A DNA stretch of 64,000 nucleotides from Acanthaster planci (Eukaryota; Echinodermata; Asteroidea; Valvatida; Acanthasteridae), in contig NW_019091453.1 in NCBI RefSeq assembly GCF_001949145.1, positions 605,019 to 669,018 on the forward strand. Direction: 5' to 3'. Positions 13,401 through 24,857 of the stretch are shown in pieces (position 1 is the first letter of the stretch; each line of letters starts with the position of its first letter). Below the pieces are notes generated by a model. It was not told the origin of the DNA, did not search any database, and saw nothing but the letters and a program-made list of their open reading frames with translations. The translations under genes and the position numbers were made by a program.

Positions 13401-16400
13401 TCGAGGGGTAGGGCGTTTAGGAACGCTCGCGTAACAAATGTACACTAGCAGCGTCATTTATCCACGGATTAGTATAGTAGAGTTCCCTAACGTTGTGCAC
13501 TGCGACTTCCACGTGGCTTTCCTTGTACACTGTTGCTAAATCTCTTGTTGAAAAGCAACAGCAAATTAATTGGGTTAAATGCTGGTGCTATATCCTCATA
13601 ATACACGCCACTGAACCTTTGTTGATTTTTTTTTTCACCCGAAATCAAAATATGGCGGCGTCCCGAAATTGAGCAAAAACTCAGCTGAATGTTCCCCAAT
13701 GTGGCGCACCTAACAAAAAATAAAAATCAGAAAATCCCATATGAACATTTAAGAGGTTCTATTAAAGTTGATAAATTCTAATGAATCATTATTACTTCCA
13801 CTTCATAACTAACCACAAGTTCGTAAGAAAATCATTAGGGGCGCACTTTAAAGTTCATTTTGCACTTCATATAAGAAACAAAATCGAGGACAAACTCGTG
13901 TTCGGGTTCACTTTTCGCCTCCTATTTAATAAGGTATTTCGACATATCTGAATATTTCAAACAATTGTTAACAATTGAGATTATATGTGAAATTTTATAG
14001 CATTTCACCGGGAACTTAGTACCCCCATATTTTCACGTTCAATTTCTGTAATCGTTAGCATGTTACAATTCCTTCAACTAGGCCTATAGTTATACGAAAG
14101 CCGATTTGTGATAAACAGTGACATTTATTCATACACGGACAGAAATAGGCTGGGTGAATTTCTGCCTGCTACAGCGTAACCCATCTTGTTTCGAGGCGTC
14201 AAAACTTAAAGAAGTCGATAAAATGGAAGCTTCATTAAAAAGCTCCTCCCCTGTGCTCAACTCAAAGAAGGCTCTGGCGACGTCAGAGTTATAGCTCATT
14301 TTCACAGAACAGGCCAAATTTTCTTTTGTTTTTTGGGTCGTGTTCTTATTGATTATTATTTAATCCAACTGTATCCTGGATGATGCCGAGAGTTCTTTGT
14401 AAAGTTTGACATACATGTATGTTCATTTCCCAATAGACATTCGTGTCAACATTCGCTTAAGGGATCGTTAGCCTAATTTCAGTTTGAATATCAACCTCTG
14501 AAGATGTAAGTTTGTTTAATCGTTGGCAGTATTAAGCTTACCCTGATTTATTTGAATTTGTATGGCGTCAGTTTTACGAACCGCAAAGTCTTAGGAAATT
14601 CAGTTTCTTGTATCGATCGCAGGGTGTATCTATCGGATGATAGTTTCAACAGGCCATCAGCGCATGCCCATCCTCTCCCGTCCATCCTCTCCCATTCCCA
14701 TCCATCGTTTGCAATGCATTCGGCACTCAGTCAAATTATAACCTCATATTTTCGATACATTAAGCAATCCTTCCCATGGAGGTCAACCTGCTCCAACTGC
14801 TTTTTTTTACCCCTCAACCTACTCCACTGTTCATTCTCATCCATACAGAAGGTCGCATGCTGTACCAGAATTTGTTTCTGTCATTAAAAATTCTACAGAC
14901 ATGCATGTGACCTTTTCATTTTTTTGTCAGAAAAGGTTAAAGTGTGCCAGAGAGTCCACCACTTGATTGATCGTGTTTAATAATTTGCTTGGGATCACTG
15001 TGTACTTGGAATGAAAGCTTGCAAATACACCAGATCTTTAATCCATCCATTTTAGTCCCGTTTTAGCGCAATGCTTGGACCAGCCGTAAAGTTTTCTTTC
15101 ATCACACATGATGGCAAGAGTTCCATACCACATCACTTGACATCCTGTGCAACGGCGGTGTGGCTGAGGGGACGTGCCCCCCATGAAAATCGCCCCCCCC
15201 CACACACACATTTGCATTTCAGAAACGGAAAAATTTTCGAACCCCAAAACCAAATAAGCTGCCAGTCAGCCCCCTCCCCACTTTAGCGTGAAGCCCACCG
15301 CTTGCCCCCCCCCCGTTCAGAGTCCTGGCGACGCCGCTGCTGTGCCCAAACCCTATGAGACTCCGCCAGGTACACACTTTTTTATTTTACGGCGTTATAA
15401 CGCCCGAATACGGGGTTGTAACGCCCTAATTTAGGGCGTAAAACGCCCTAATTTCAGGCGTAATAAACGCCCTATTACGACGTAATAACGCTCTACGGCG
15501 CCCACGCAATAACACGCGTGGCTCCTTTTATGCGCATAGTATTTGGAACGGTTACTGTGGCCATGCTTGGACGGTTCGAATCTTATAAGGTATATGATAA
15601 AAGCCCCTTTGTCTGCAGGGAGCAGAGCGTTATTCCCCGCAATCGGTTGTTATAACGGACGTTAATAGGACGTTATTACGCCTTAAAATAGGGCGCTGTA
15701 ATGCCTTAAAATAAAAAAGTGTATTCCTGGCGGAGATCAGCCACCGTATGAACCTGATATTCCACACAGACATGAAACTGAGCAAAATCTAGTCAAAGTT
15801 TTTGCTTCTTGGAATTTTCTGTTTGGTGAGAACAATACTGCCTTCTATATTTAAAAAATTAGGCCACCCTAGCTGTTGAGATTTTAGCAAATAAAGATAT
15901 GATATTACTCTACACATTCATGCATCTATTTAAGAAAGTTTGAAAATTTGGCATATCAGGTTCATGCATGGGCCACAAAATTCAAATGCTTCAGTATTTG
16001 CCATTCATAAGTTGGGCTTTTGGGTATTCTAAGTTGGGCATGTTATAGTTGGCTGATGTCACTGTCGAGATAGCGATATCCATGTCTAGAAATCTTCCCC
16101 ACGCACAGTCACAACCATCGAAACACTTGTGGCACTGTCGAATAAAGTCTGAGAAGCGCCCGTAACTAAGCTATAGACGATTTTTAGAAAAGAATGAGCG
16201 AACTGAAACAAACGAAACCCACAAAGTAAATTCAGACTAGATTTTGTTACGAAATACCTTTTCAACATTTCGCACCCACAACTAAAATAAAATGGACCAT
16301 GTACCTGAGGATCCGACTGAGGACAATACGCCGACTGTCTGGTTGATCAGTAGCAACTGCCTCCTATTCTCTGTCCTCCATATCACATAAATCATCAGAG

Positions 16401-17166
16401 TCCTTCTCAAACTCCAGCCAACAACAGAGCAAATACTTTGGGGCGACTGACCACTGGTCACACCACCAGAGTCCCTCGAGTTGTCCTGAAACGCTCGAAC
16501 ATCGACCGTCTCCTCTAGCCAGTAGTGGACGTAGGCAAGAACAGCCACTTGGCTGAGAATAACGATGAAAAAGACTACGGCGTAGTAGTCGGTGTGGAGC
16601 AAGGGAGAGACCAGTACCATGCCGATTGGCCCACCTATCAACCCCATAGACTCCATAACCCCCAGCCGGAAACTTCTATCTGAATGGTCTGTGATATCGC
16701 ATATACAGCTCATGGTGGCGATGTAAGATGCCTGGTAGAAACCGAACAGACCCGTCAGGGCCGAACTGAAGAACATATAGTACAGTGGGAGAAGTAGGAA
16801 GTAGGACTGCATTAAACAACTAACAGATCCCAGTATCAGGCCTAGTGAGGGTAAAAGAAGGAGCCCTCGCCGACCAAATCTATCACTGGCTGAGCCGAAC
16901 ACACTCGAGACCAGGATACCGAGGAGGTTTGCACAGATGTCGAGATAGAAACAAAAAGATGCAACATCTTCTTGAATCGCTCGGCTGTAAGAGGTGTTCC
17001 CAGCCAGGTCCGGCGAGCCTTCACCCTTACCACACATTGTTTCATTGAGCCTTGAAAGACATACCTTCCGGTGCACTAGGTCCCTGCTGGCTAAGGAGTG
17101 CATCGCAAGCGCCATTGTGAATAAGAGCCTAACTGGTTCTACCGTTACCATACGCAGTACCCCCAT
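10411..17166 (-). CDS. SLC46/PCFT-like proton-coupled transporter, gene A (six exons, 495 aa)
   Basis: Minus-strand exons: 16305..17166, 12996..13250, 12237..12320, 11642..11798, 10613..10650 and 10411..10502 (stop TGA 10413-10411), junction phases 1,1,1,2,1. The ATG at 17166 has a strong context and aligns with paralogs B and C; an in-frame ATG at 17226 would add 20 residues. Exon 1 encodes TM1-6, the MFS motif A GSASDRFGRRG, the central cytoplasmic loop and start of TM7, with glycosylation sites NETMC and NTSYS after TM1. Exon 2 carries LYTSKPPLSW, exons 3-4 TM10-12 with GCLSGFP and FQLLYTATLPIWP, corresponding to FNSLYPATL in human SLC46A1. Exons 5-6 give a short cytoplasmic tail with GGGEEETE. 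SLC46 proteins are 12-TM major-facilitator carriers (A1 moves folate with protons); the substrate here is unknown. Exons 5 and 6 are my least certain calls, but both have good acceptors and correct phase. Confidence 0.88.
12375..12439. repeat. Small foldback repeat in intron 2 of gene A
   Basis: TGGTAGCCATCTTGCATGGCAG faces CTGGCCTGCAAGATGACAGCC in inverted orientation. A related, longer foldback lies at 22461..22574 in gene B, sharing the CATCTTGCA and CTGCAAGAT arms and a TTTTGTTC-type centre. Confidence 0.6.
15361..15735. mobile_element. MITE with ~45-bp terminal inverted repeats and internal repeats, in intron 1 of gene A
   Basis: The left end CTCCGCCAGGTACACACTTT and the right end, read in reverse, CTCCGCCAGGAATACACTTT match and the similarity runs on through TTTATTTTA-GGC-TTA-A-CGCCC. 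Inside the left half a 20-odd-base unit with the core AACGCCCTAATTT repeats about four times; the right half has the complementary form (TTATTACGCCTTAAAATAGGGCG). No ORF is present. I could not identify an obvious target-site duplication. Confidence 0.78.
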
Positions 17167-17226
17167 TATGACTACCAACTCAACGGTGGACTCCAGAGTT
17201 GATGATAGGTGGAAACGGTCAAGCAC

Positions 17227-20200
17227 ACCCGTTCAATTCTGCTCGTCGGCTGGGTTCTCTATTTCTATCTCCTTGGTTCTGATTCTCTCATTCTAACAGA
17301 GAACAGTGCCAAAACTGCCACATCAACACTTATAATTTATGTAATATGTTCACTCGATTGTGACAGGTGTTTGAACTGGTACAAAGTACGTGTACATGTA
17401 GCAGGGTATAGGGAGGCGGCATACTCGACAGGCATAAATATTCACAATAGATGTATAAGTGATATGCGTGGCAGCCACTGATCAGTGCTTTTGTTATGGG
17501 GGTCACGCACATACACGTTGTTTCCCTATGGAAAAAAATCACAGAGAAGACGGCTGCCGTGCATAACCCTTTACCTTCGGAATTTTCTTATGAACAATAG
17601 CGGTCCGATGTGCTTCAGGTAACAGGCTTCCGTCCTTTTCACTGTAACAAAACACATCCCCAAACATGGAGGGAAAACCTCGGTGCGCCGGCCCGGCCCT
17701 GCTCCCAGCAAACCATCAAGGGCTTCTCTGCACGGCTCCACCGTCTCAGTGGTTCCATGCCAGCGTCCTTCCCTTTGGAAGTATACCCAGCAAGAAATGA
17801 GACCGAGGGGTACCCCCCCAACATGTCAAATCCCTATACACATTCTAGACTATTGTTAATAACCCCCCCCCCAGATGTCTGTAAGGAATTCCCCAGATAC
17901 CTGCGAGACAATGACCAACACAAAGCAGGGGGGGGTTCTCTCCGTCTCATACCTTGCTGCATATGTTTGGAAGTATAGCCTTTTACAAGCCTCGGAATTT
18001 GTTGATTCCCACTGTTGCCGGTGTTATATGTGAGAGTCATTGCAGCTGCAGTCTCAATGAGGAACGAGGAATCCGTGAAATTGAAGTCAAGGACCCGCCA
18101 ACTCAAAATATCCCGGTGAGCATTGATGTGCTGAGGCTTTTCCAGACTCCATGGGCTTAAAAACCAGACCTTGATATGGCTCATAGTGCTCGGTGTGACA
18201 GCTGCCATCCCGAGAGTTACACCTACAGTGCTCTGAAAACATCCGAGGCTTTCGTACCGAGCTCATGGCAACATCCGAAACTTTTGTCCTGACAAAGTAC
18301 AAGAGCGCAGCTCTGGATTCCTGTTCTAGATAGGGAAAAGTTTTGATTTTGCTGAATTTCCCAATTTTATTCCATGCATTTTAAAGCTACGCCTCGGGAA
18401 ATTGGCAGCGAGCGGCACTACCGTGTAAACGGTTTCGCATACGTTTTGCTGCCACCAACTCCAACGAACGGGTGGATCGATAATCGAAGTGGTTATATTG
18501 ATGCATTGGGCCTGGGCATGAGTTAAACTGAAGTGACGTCACACCGACGAACCCGTGATGACTTTACACTTTGTTTACGTGTAATCTTTCAATACATGTA
18601 CATGTGCATGTATGTAACTTCATAGGAAGCTTAGCTTCCACGCAAAGTGTGACATCATTAGTACGAAGGTCTTTAAGACCCTGTTTTCATTTTTGGAACT
18701 TAGGCCTATAGCAACAACCAAAGAATTAAATTTTCTGCAGGCAAAATTAATACCGGTTACTCTGATGAATAATTTCAAATCTGTGATAAAGCGTACCTTT
18801 AGTATTTTACGCCAGATTTTGAAAAAAAAAACAAGGTAAAGGAGCTAGACTTGGAACACGGAAATCCTAAAATAGTGGCCATCCCATTTAACAGTAAAAA
18901 TCATTAAAAAGATTCGAAGAATCAAATCCAAAACGTTTCCTCTGGTTTTAATCCCCTGTGATGGGAAATGTTTAAAATCGCAAATATTTAAAATCTGTTA
19001 GGCATAACCAAACTTTGTACCTTTCCCGTCTAGTCGGTATTTGCACCAGTGTGACAACAGAAGCCACCAATCATGAATGTTACTAGGAAACCTATTTTGC
19101 ACAACTTTCTACACCCTTGGCATCTGCGGTGTTTGAGGATAACCTTTTTGAAAAGACCGCTTAGTAAACTGTCCAAGCTTTACCTGACAAAATAATAGTC
19201 AGCGATTTCATTGAAGGAAAAGTCTGTTCATTTTTATTGGTATTTTTTCTAAATTGGAAACCTAAACCAAAATGTGTTCATATTTGTGAGAAAACTTTTC
19301 ATACTTGCCTACTCCTATCCAGAGAAATAACAAAGAATCACGAAAGAAAAAACTGAAAATCAAGAAACAAAATAGTCGAAAGAATGGTAAATTTTGACTC
19401 TGAATGCGACAATGAAGTTCCTCAGGAATGTCACTACACCTGTCTTCGTGAATATGCAAATTTGCATCAGCATAAAAAGCGAAGTGGCACCAACACGCCC
19501 ATAAATAAAAATTGAAAATAATGTTGAATAGAACACATGGTGCATTCAAACGAAGTTACAAAAATAACACAGCATGGCCCTTCATGTTACTACTGATACA
19601 GGTCTCGTCGAAGAAAGTCTTGAATTTCACAGAAAAGAAACCATAATTTGATTACTTGAAAATAACAATATAAAATTTGCGTAACTATACAAATTAGAGC
19701 ATTTTCCCTTTTGATAAGCTCCCACCTGTTTATAGTCGACAAATGCATATTACTACACGTACCGTTTAGTACCCTAAATTCATGCATACAAGTATTCACG
19801 CATCTATCTCATCGTGAAACTCTTGAACGAAATTGCACTGACGTTAATTTATTGTAGATGATCGATCGTCACTTCGGCGTTTTTCTTTCTGCAGCTTTGT
19901 GCGATTCAAAGCTTTTTCAGTGAGAATTCAGGAAAAATGTCAGCAGAGCGTAAAGTTTTGCTTAACAGACTAAATAAAAAAATGAACCGGTTGAAATTCG
20001 AACAAAATGCTGGCTGTTCGCTCACGATTGCTGTTGGGTTTCCGATAATGGGTGCCCGATAATGGACTGGTCCAAAGATCGCTATGCGCCCACGCGGCGC
20101 TATACGATCTTTGGACTGGTCCCTGTCCTTATTCAGAGGACGTGACTGAACTAGAATCACACTGATCACAAATGTCTGAACGGCTCTACCCATACGACAC

Positions 20201-20620
20201 TAAATTGTGTTTAACAGGACTGCGAATTCACCGTTACTAGTATTTCACATATAGTCCACCACTATAGCTCGTAATGATGATACTGTCTCGATCTTTAGCT
20301 GTATTCCCTTCCTTCTCTCAATACTGCCAATTCATCAGTGAAACTTGTCGTACTAGATACATACAACCTGAGACACTTGTCGACACCTGGCAACCATTTC
20401 CAACGACAGGAATCGACGATGATGCCGTTATATCCAGTTTAATCGCTAGCTCTGGCGGTCTTGTAGTGCTGCTAAGTCATGGAAAATTTTCTCGATGCAA
20501 ACCCCCAAAATGATTCCTTTTGTCCGGTGAAAACTGCACCGACGGCTTAAAAGGGGATTCAAAAGTGGCTCTTGACCCTATTCGGTGCATTCTAAAGTAC
20601 TTATGCCAGCATATTAATCA
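17227..20620. other. Intergenic region between SLC46-like genes A and B
   Basis: This stretch lies upstream of gene A and downstream of gene B, both on the minus strand. I see no supportable exon. A ~59-bp imperfect hairpin occurs at 20064..20122. Short ORFs on either strand lack splice sites or recognisable motifs. Confidence 0.45.
20064..20122. repeat. GC-rich imperfect hairpin
   Basis: GGACTGGTCCAAAGATCG on the left faces CGATCTTTGGACTGGTCC on the right, around a core GCTATGCGCCCACGCGGCGC that is itself partly self-complementary. About 22 of 27 stem positions pair. Confidence 0.6.
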
Positions 20621-23600
20621 CTACACAACCGCATCGTCCATTTCGGAATCTTCAGTTTCGCTCAGAAGTTTCACAGCAAACTCCCGATCTTCTGAAAAAA
20701 AAAAAGAGTGACATTTTCAGTGATACATCATGCGGTCATTTTAATACAATGTACTTTGCACAGAAATAACTGAACTAAATAGATTCCTAGTTAGATGTAG
20801 TGAACCCGTGACACACAGTGACAAGAAACAAGAGGAAGGGTGATTACTTTGGCAAGGTTTGAAATGGACATGCACTTTCCGAGACACACATTATACATGG
20901 ATATATATTTGTAGAAAAAAATAGGATTTCTTGCTACATCTCTCCTATTTCAGATGTTTAAAAATAGGAGAGAACCTTGGTCTGTACAATCTTCAAAGAC
21001 ATATTAAAGGGATTTATTTTAATATTGAGTGGCATTAATTGCAGAAAGAGATTATTTTTCACAAATATTTACTTAGCCCCTTCACCCTTACCCTTAGTGG
21101 TATATAGGAAGGCAGGTTTGTGACCCAAATATATTTGAAAGCAGTCAACATCTCGTGAAAACATACTGACTAGAGGTACTGGGCAATTTTTTTCCTCAAA
21201 TCTTGGGACTATAGTCGAGTTGACTGTCAACTCTACCTACCGGCCGGTGTGTGGTTCTCATTCAGTTTTACATCTGCCATGTCAAGCCACAGGTAACTGC
21301 CAAGGGGAAAATCGAGAGCGAATCATACCAAGATATTTGGGCTACGCTTACGCGCGATGCATTTACTTTGCTGGATAAGGCCACAGCGAGTAACATGTAT
21401 TAATGGATTGGCAGCGTTGCTGTGGTTTAAGTTTGTACATATCGCAAGCAGAAATCGGTAACAAACAATTGTGATTTTGATAATATAAAGTTTAAGATTT
21501 TAGTAACACGTTCAGGGAACAATGTATAAAACAAAGCATTTGCCTTTTTTTTCAAAGATGGAACATTTGAATAAAGCGCCAAAANNNNNNNNNNNNNNNN
21601 NNNNNNNNNNNNNNNNNNNNNNNNNNNNNNNNNNNNNNNNNNNNNNNNNNNNNNNNNNNNNNNNNNNNNNNNNNNNNNNNNNNNNNNNNNNNNNNNNNNN
21701 NNNNNNNNNNNNNNNNNNNNNNNNNNNNNNNNNNNNNNNNNNNNNNNNNNNNNNNNNNNNNNNNNNNNNNNNNNNNNNNNNNNNNNNNNNNNNNNNNNNN
21801 NNNNNNNNNNNNNNNNNNNNNNNNNNNNNNNNNNNNNNNNNNNNNNNNNNNNNNNNNNNNNNNNNNNNNNNNNNNNNNNNNNNNNNNNNNNNNNNNNNNN
21901 NNNNNNNNNNNNNNNNNNNNNNNNNNNNNNNNNNNNNNNNNNNNNNNNNNNNNNNNNNNNNNNNNNNNNNNNNNNNNNNNNNNNNNNNNNNNNNNNNNNN
22001 NNNNNNNNNNNNNNNNNNNNNNNNNNNNNNNNNNNNNNNNNNNNNNNNNNNNNNNNNNNNNNNNNNNNNNNNNNNNNNNNNNNNNNNNNNNNNNNNNNNN
22101 NNNNNNNNNNNNNNNNNNNNNNNNNNNNNNNNNNNNNNNNNNNNNNNNNNNNNNNNNNNNNNNNNNNNNNNNNNNNNNNNNTGTTGCAACGGCCATTTGT
22201 AAATTCTAAATATTTGACAAATAATGTAATTTATCTTGTCTTGCGTTGGGTGAATCGAAATATTTCCCTAAACTGGAACAGGCACTCGGTAATACCCTAC
22301 AACCTGTGAAAAATATTCTATTCACGCTTCCACATGTAAACCCATCCGCCGACTTCGTTCGGCTTCACTCATTAACCGCCCAATTGACAGTGAGGGCCGA
22401 TTTCAAAGAAAAACCATCAAGACAGAGAAACTCCCGTGAATCATGCAATTACCTATAGAGGGTTTGCACGGCTGCCACCTTGCAGGCTGAAGCTTTTGTT
22501 CCACAGGGTATGCAAAAAGGAGGTTTCCTGTTGAACAAAAGGACTGCCCTGCAAGATAGTTACCATACAAAGCCTGTATTGATTTTGAACTTACATAACA
22601 AGGACTAGATTAACCATGTAAATAGCACCGATTCCTATGAATGAGAGTCCAGGCCAAACACGCAGTGTTGCTGAGTACAAGGTGTTGAACAGAAGGGAGC
22701 CAGCGGCGACGAATGCGGTTTGAATCAGGACGGTGCACGCAAACAGAGCACCTGTGAAAAGTTTTTTGAGGAGAGGATATTTCTTTATATGTAAAATTTT
22801 ATGGCCTGTTCGAGAACCGAAGTTACATTTCCAGGATTTTTACAGGCTTTGGGAAGGAAAGGATATTGTTCCAAACATTGTATTTCAAACGAAACATCTC
22901 CCATTTTGGGGGAGGGGCGTGGCACCTGTTGGCTCGCTAAGGATGTACCAATGATTTCAATCATTACAACATTTCTAAGATTCATAATTTAAAATCGGCG
23001 GAAAGACTACGATACCACAAACCAGACTCTATTGTCCTGGTTCATAAGGTATTGCGTGATATATGGACCATTACCGAATTCGTCGGGTTGGACGAGTTTG
23101 GACTTGATCGATCCCATGATCGCTCCTGGGTATCCAGACAGGCAGCCTATACCAGCCACTAAATAAAATTGAAAGAGGGAAAGTATGTAATCAATTAGTC
23201 CCAAATTAATCGAATATAACTTTTTATTCTCTAGTCCAATTACAAATCTTTATTTTTAATCGATGAAACTTGTTGCCCTTAAAAATATCTTAACACAGAG
23301 AAAAAAATCGCAGGCCTAGAAAGATGCACATAAGAAATGCACATGTAGTCAGGAGTGCTTAGAGATCATAGTATCGTCCATTAGAATGAGAACTTGACTC
23401 TTTTAGACAAATGGTTAAAGAGGGTTGAAATGTTCTGATTATTGACAAATTTCTTTAACAAATCAGAGATCGTACCTAGCGCCATCATGAACATACTATG
23501 CGAGAAAGCCACGAGAATCATGGACGCAGCGACGGAAACCAGACCCAACATGGCCAGGACCAGGTCGAACCTCACCGAGCGGTGTCGGAAGTACCCGAAA

Positions 23601-24857
23601 AGTATCGGCAGACCGATGGCCAGAGGCACCCCCTTTAGAAGAGTCCTGACAGAGAGATAGATCCCGATGGTACTAGCTGACCAGGTCAGAGGAGAATGTT
23701 TGGTGTACAAGATAAACAGGTCCAACTCCCCTTTTCATAAAAAAGAATATTAATGGTTTGAAAAGAGATTAACGTTGCGTCGTGGCATTATCATCTGTCA
23801 TATCTCTTAATGCAGTTCACGCATGATGACTTACTTGATTTCCTGAGTCGGACATTTTAAGCAAAATCCGTTCAAAATGGCTCAAAGAATTTTCAAAACA
23901 TGGGTGTCATAGCATTTTACAAGAAATCACGAGATAGTTTCTCCAAGTTTGCGCATCCACAAAACAAAACTACTTCCTACTGATAATCCTTTCAACCTGA
24001 CGTCTAAACTCACCTGCAAATGCAACAATGCCCAGTATACCAATCAGTTGGATGATCAACAGGTACCGTCTCCTTTTATCTTCTCGCTTAATGAAGTAGA
24101 CTCTCAACGTTCGAAGTAGGCTGCTGGAAACATGGCGACACATTCTGCGCAGCCATACATGTGATATACTCCTCAATTTTTTATCGGATTTCACTGACCT
24201 CTTCGATGGCTCTTCAAGTCTGAGTGCAATATAGAGGACGATGACTGAATTCAATGCGATAATGAGCAAGTATACGACTTCAAAGCCGTGATGCTGCACC
24301 ATAGCCCCCGCCGCCATCATGCCGATGGGTCCCCCGATGAAACTCATGGATTCCATGATTCCAAGTCGTTTAGTGCGACTCGACACCTCGGTGATGTCGC
24401 ATATGTGGCTCATCAGCGCTATGTACGAAGCTCCGACATTACCAAAGACGCCAATGATCAAGGCACTGGGTAGGAGATAAGCCACGTGAGCGTGGATGAA
24501 GTGGGACTGCAGGAAGAAGCCCACTGAACCTAGAATTAGTCCAACAGAGGGCAGGACCATGACGCCCCTCCGGCCGACTTGGTCGCTGATGGCACCGTAA
24601 ATAACCGACATGAGTGCGCCTGGGAGGTTGATGGCTATTGTCAGGTACAGGTTCCAATGAGCCGCCGTAGACTGCACCTCATTCTCTTCGTCTGCATCTT
24701 CGCTGATGTTGGCACATACTGCGGTACTGTTGTGTATTGACAGGCAAACCTTGTGGAGCACAAGCAGCTGGGTGACCGGGTATTGCATGAAGAGAGACAT
24801 GGTGAAGAGAAAGAGCACAGGTTCGACTGTGACGAGGTTCAAATACCAGAAGGTCAT
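20621..24857 (-). CDS. SLC46/PCFT-like transporter, gene B (one exon probably in an assembly gap)
   Basis: Minus-strand exons: 24014..24857 (start MTFWYLNL), 23476..23730, 23075..23158, 22595..22751 and a last exon 20621..20691 (acceptor preceded by a T14-like tract, stop TAG). Exon 1 holds TM1-6 with N-glycosylation sites NSTAVC and NIS after TM1 and motif A GAISDQVGRRG; exon 2 has LYTKHSPLTW; exon 3 GCLSGYPGAIMGS; exon 4 FNTLYSATLRVWPG. Exon 4 ends in phase 2 but the last exon opens in phase 1, so a small phase 2-to-1 exon is missing, as in genes A (38 nt) and C (47 nt). I find none in the readable intron, and the 597-bp gap 21585..22181 lies exactly there. The tail EDREFAVKLLSETEDSEMDD ends in VV and parallels the KRLLDESDDEEEDAV tail of gene C. 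Substrate unknown. Confidence 0.87.
21585..22181. other. Assembly gap (597 N)
   Basis: A run of N inside the last part of gene B. Apparent long open frames across it on both strands are artefacts of the N run. It probably hides gene B's fifth exon. Confidence 0.98.
22461..22574. repeat. Foldback repeat just inside intron 4 of gene B
   Basis: GGCTGCCACCTTGCAGG-CTGAAGCTTTTGTTCCACAGG is mirrored by CCTGTTGAACAAAAGGACTG and CCCTGCAAGATAGTTACCAT. It lies ~20 bp from the exon 4 donor and is related to the foldback at 12375..12439 in gene A. Confidence 0.65.

Noticed and set aside
16282-17226. 314-codon minus-strand open frame as a complete single-exon transporter
   Set aside because: It covers only TM1-7; a consensus-phase donor at 16304 and downstream exons show that it is exon 1 of a six-exon gene.
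21512-22202. Long open frames on both strands across the first N run
   Set aside because: They consist almost wholly of unknown bases; the gap itself creates the open frame.
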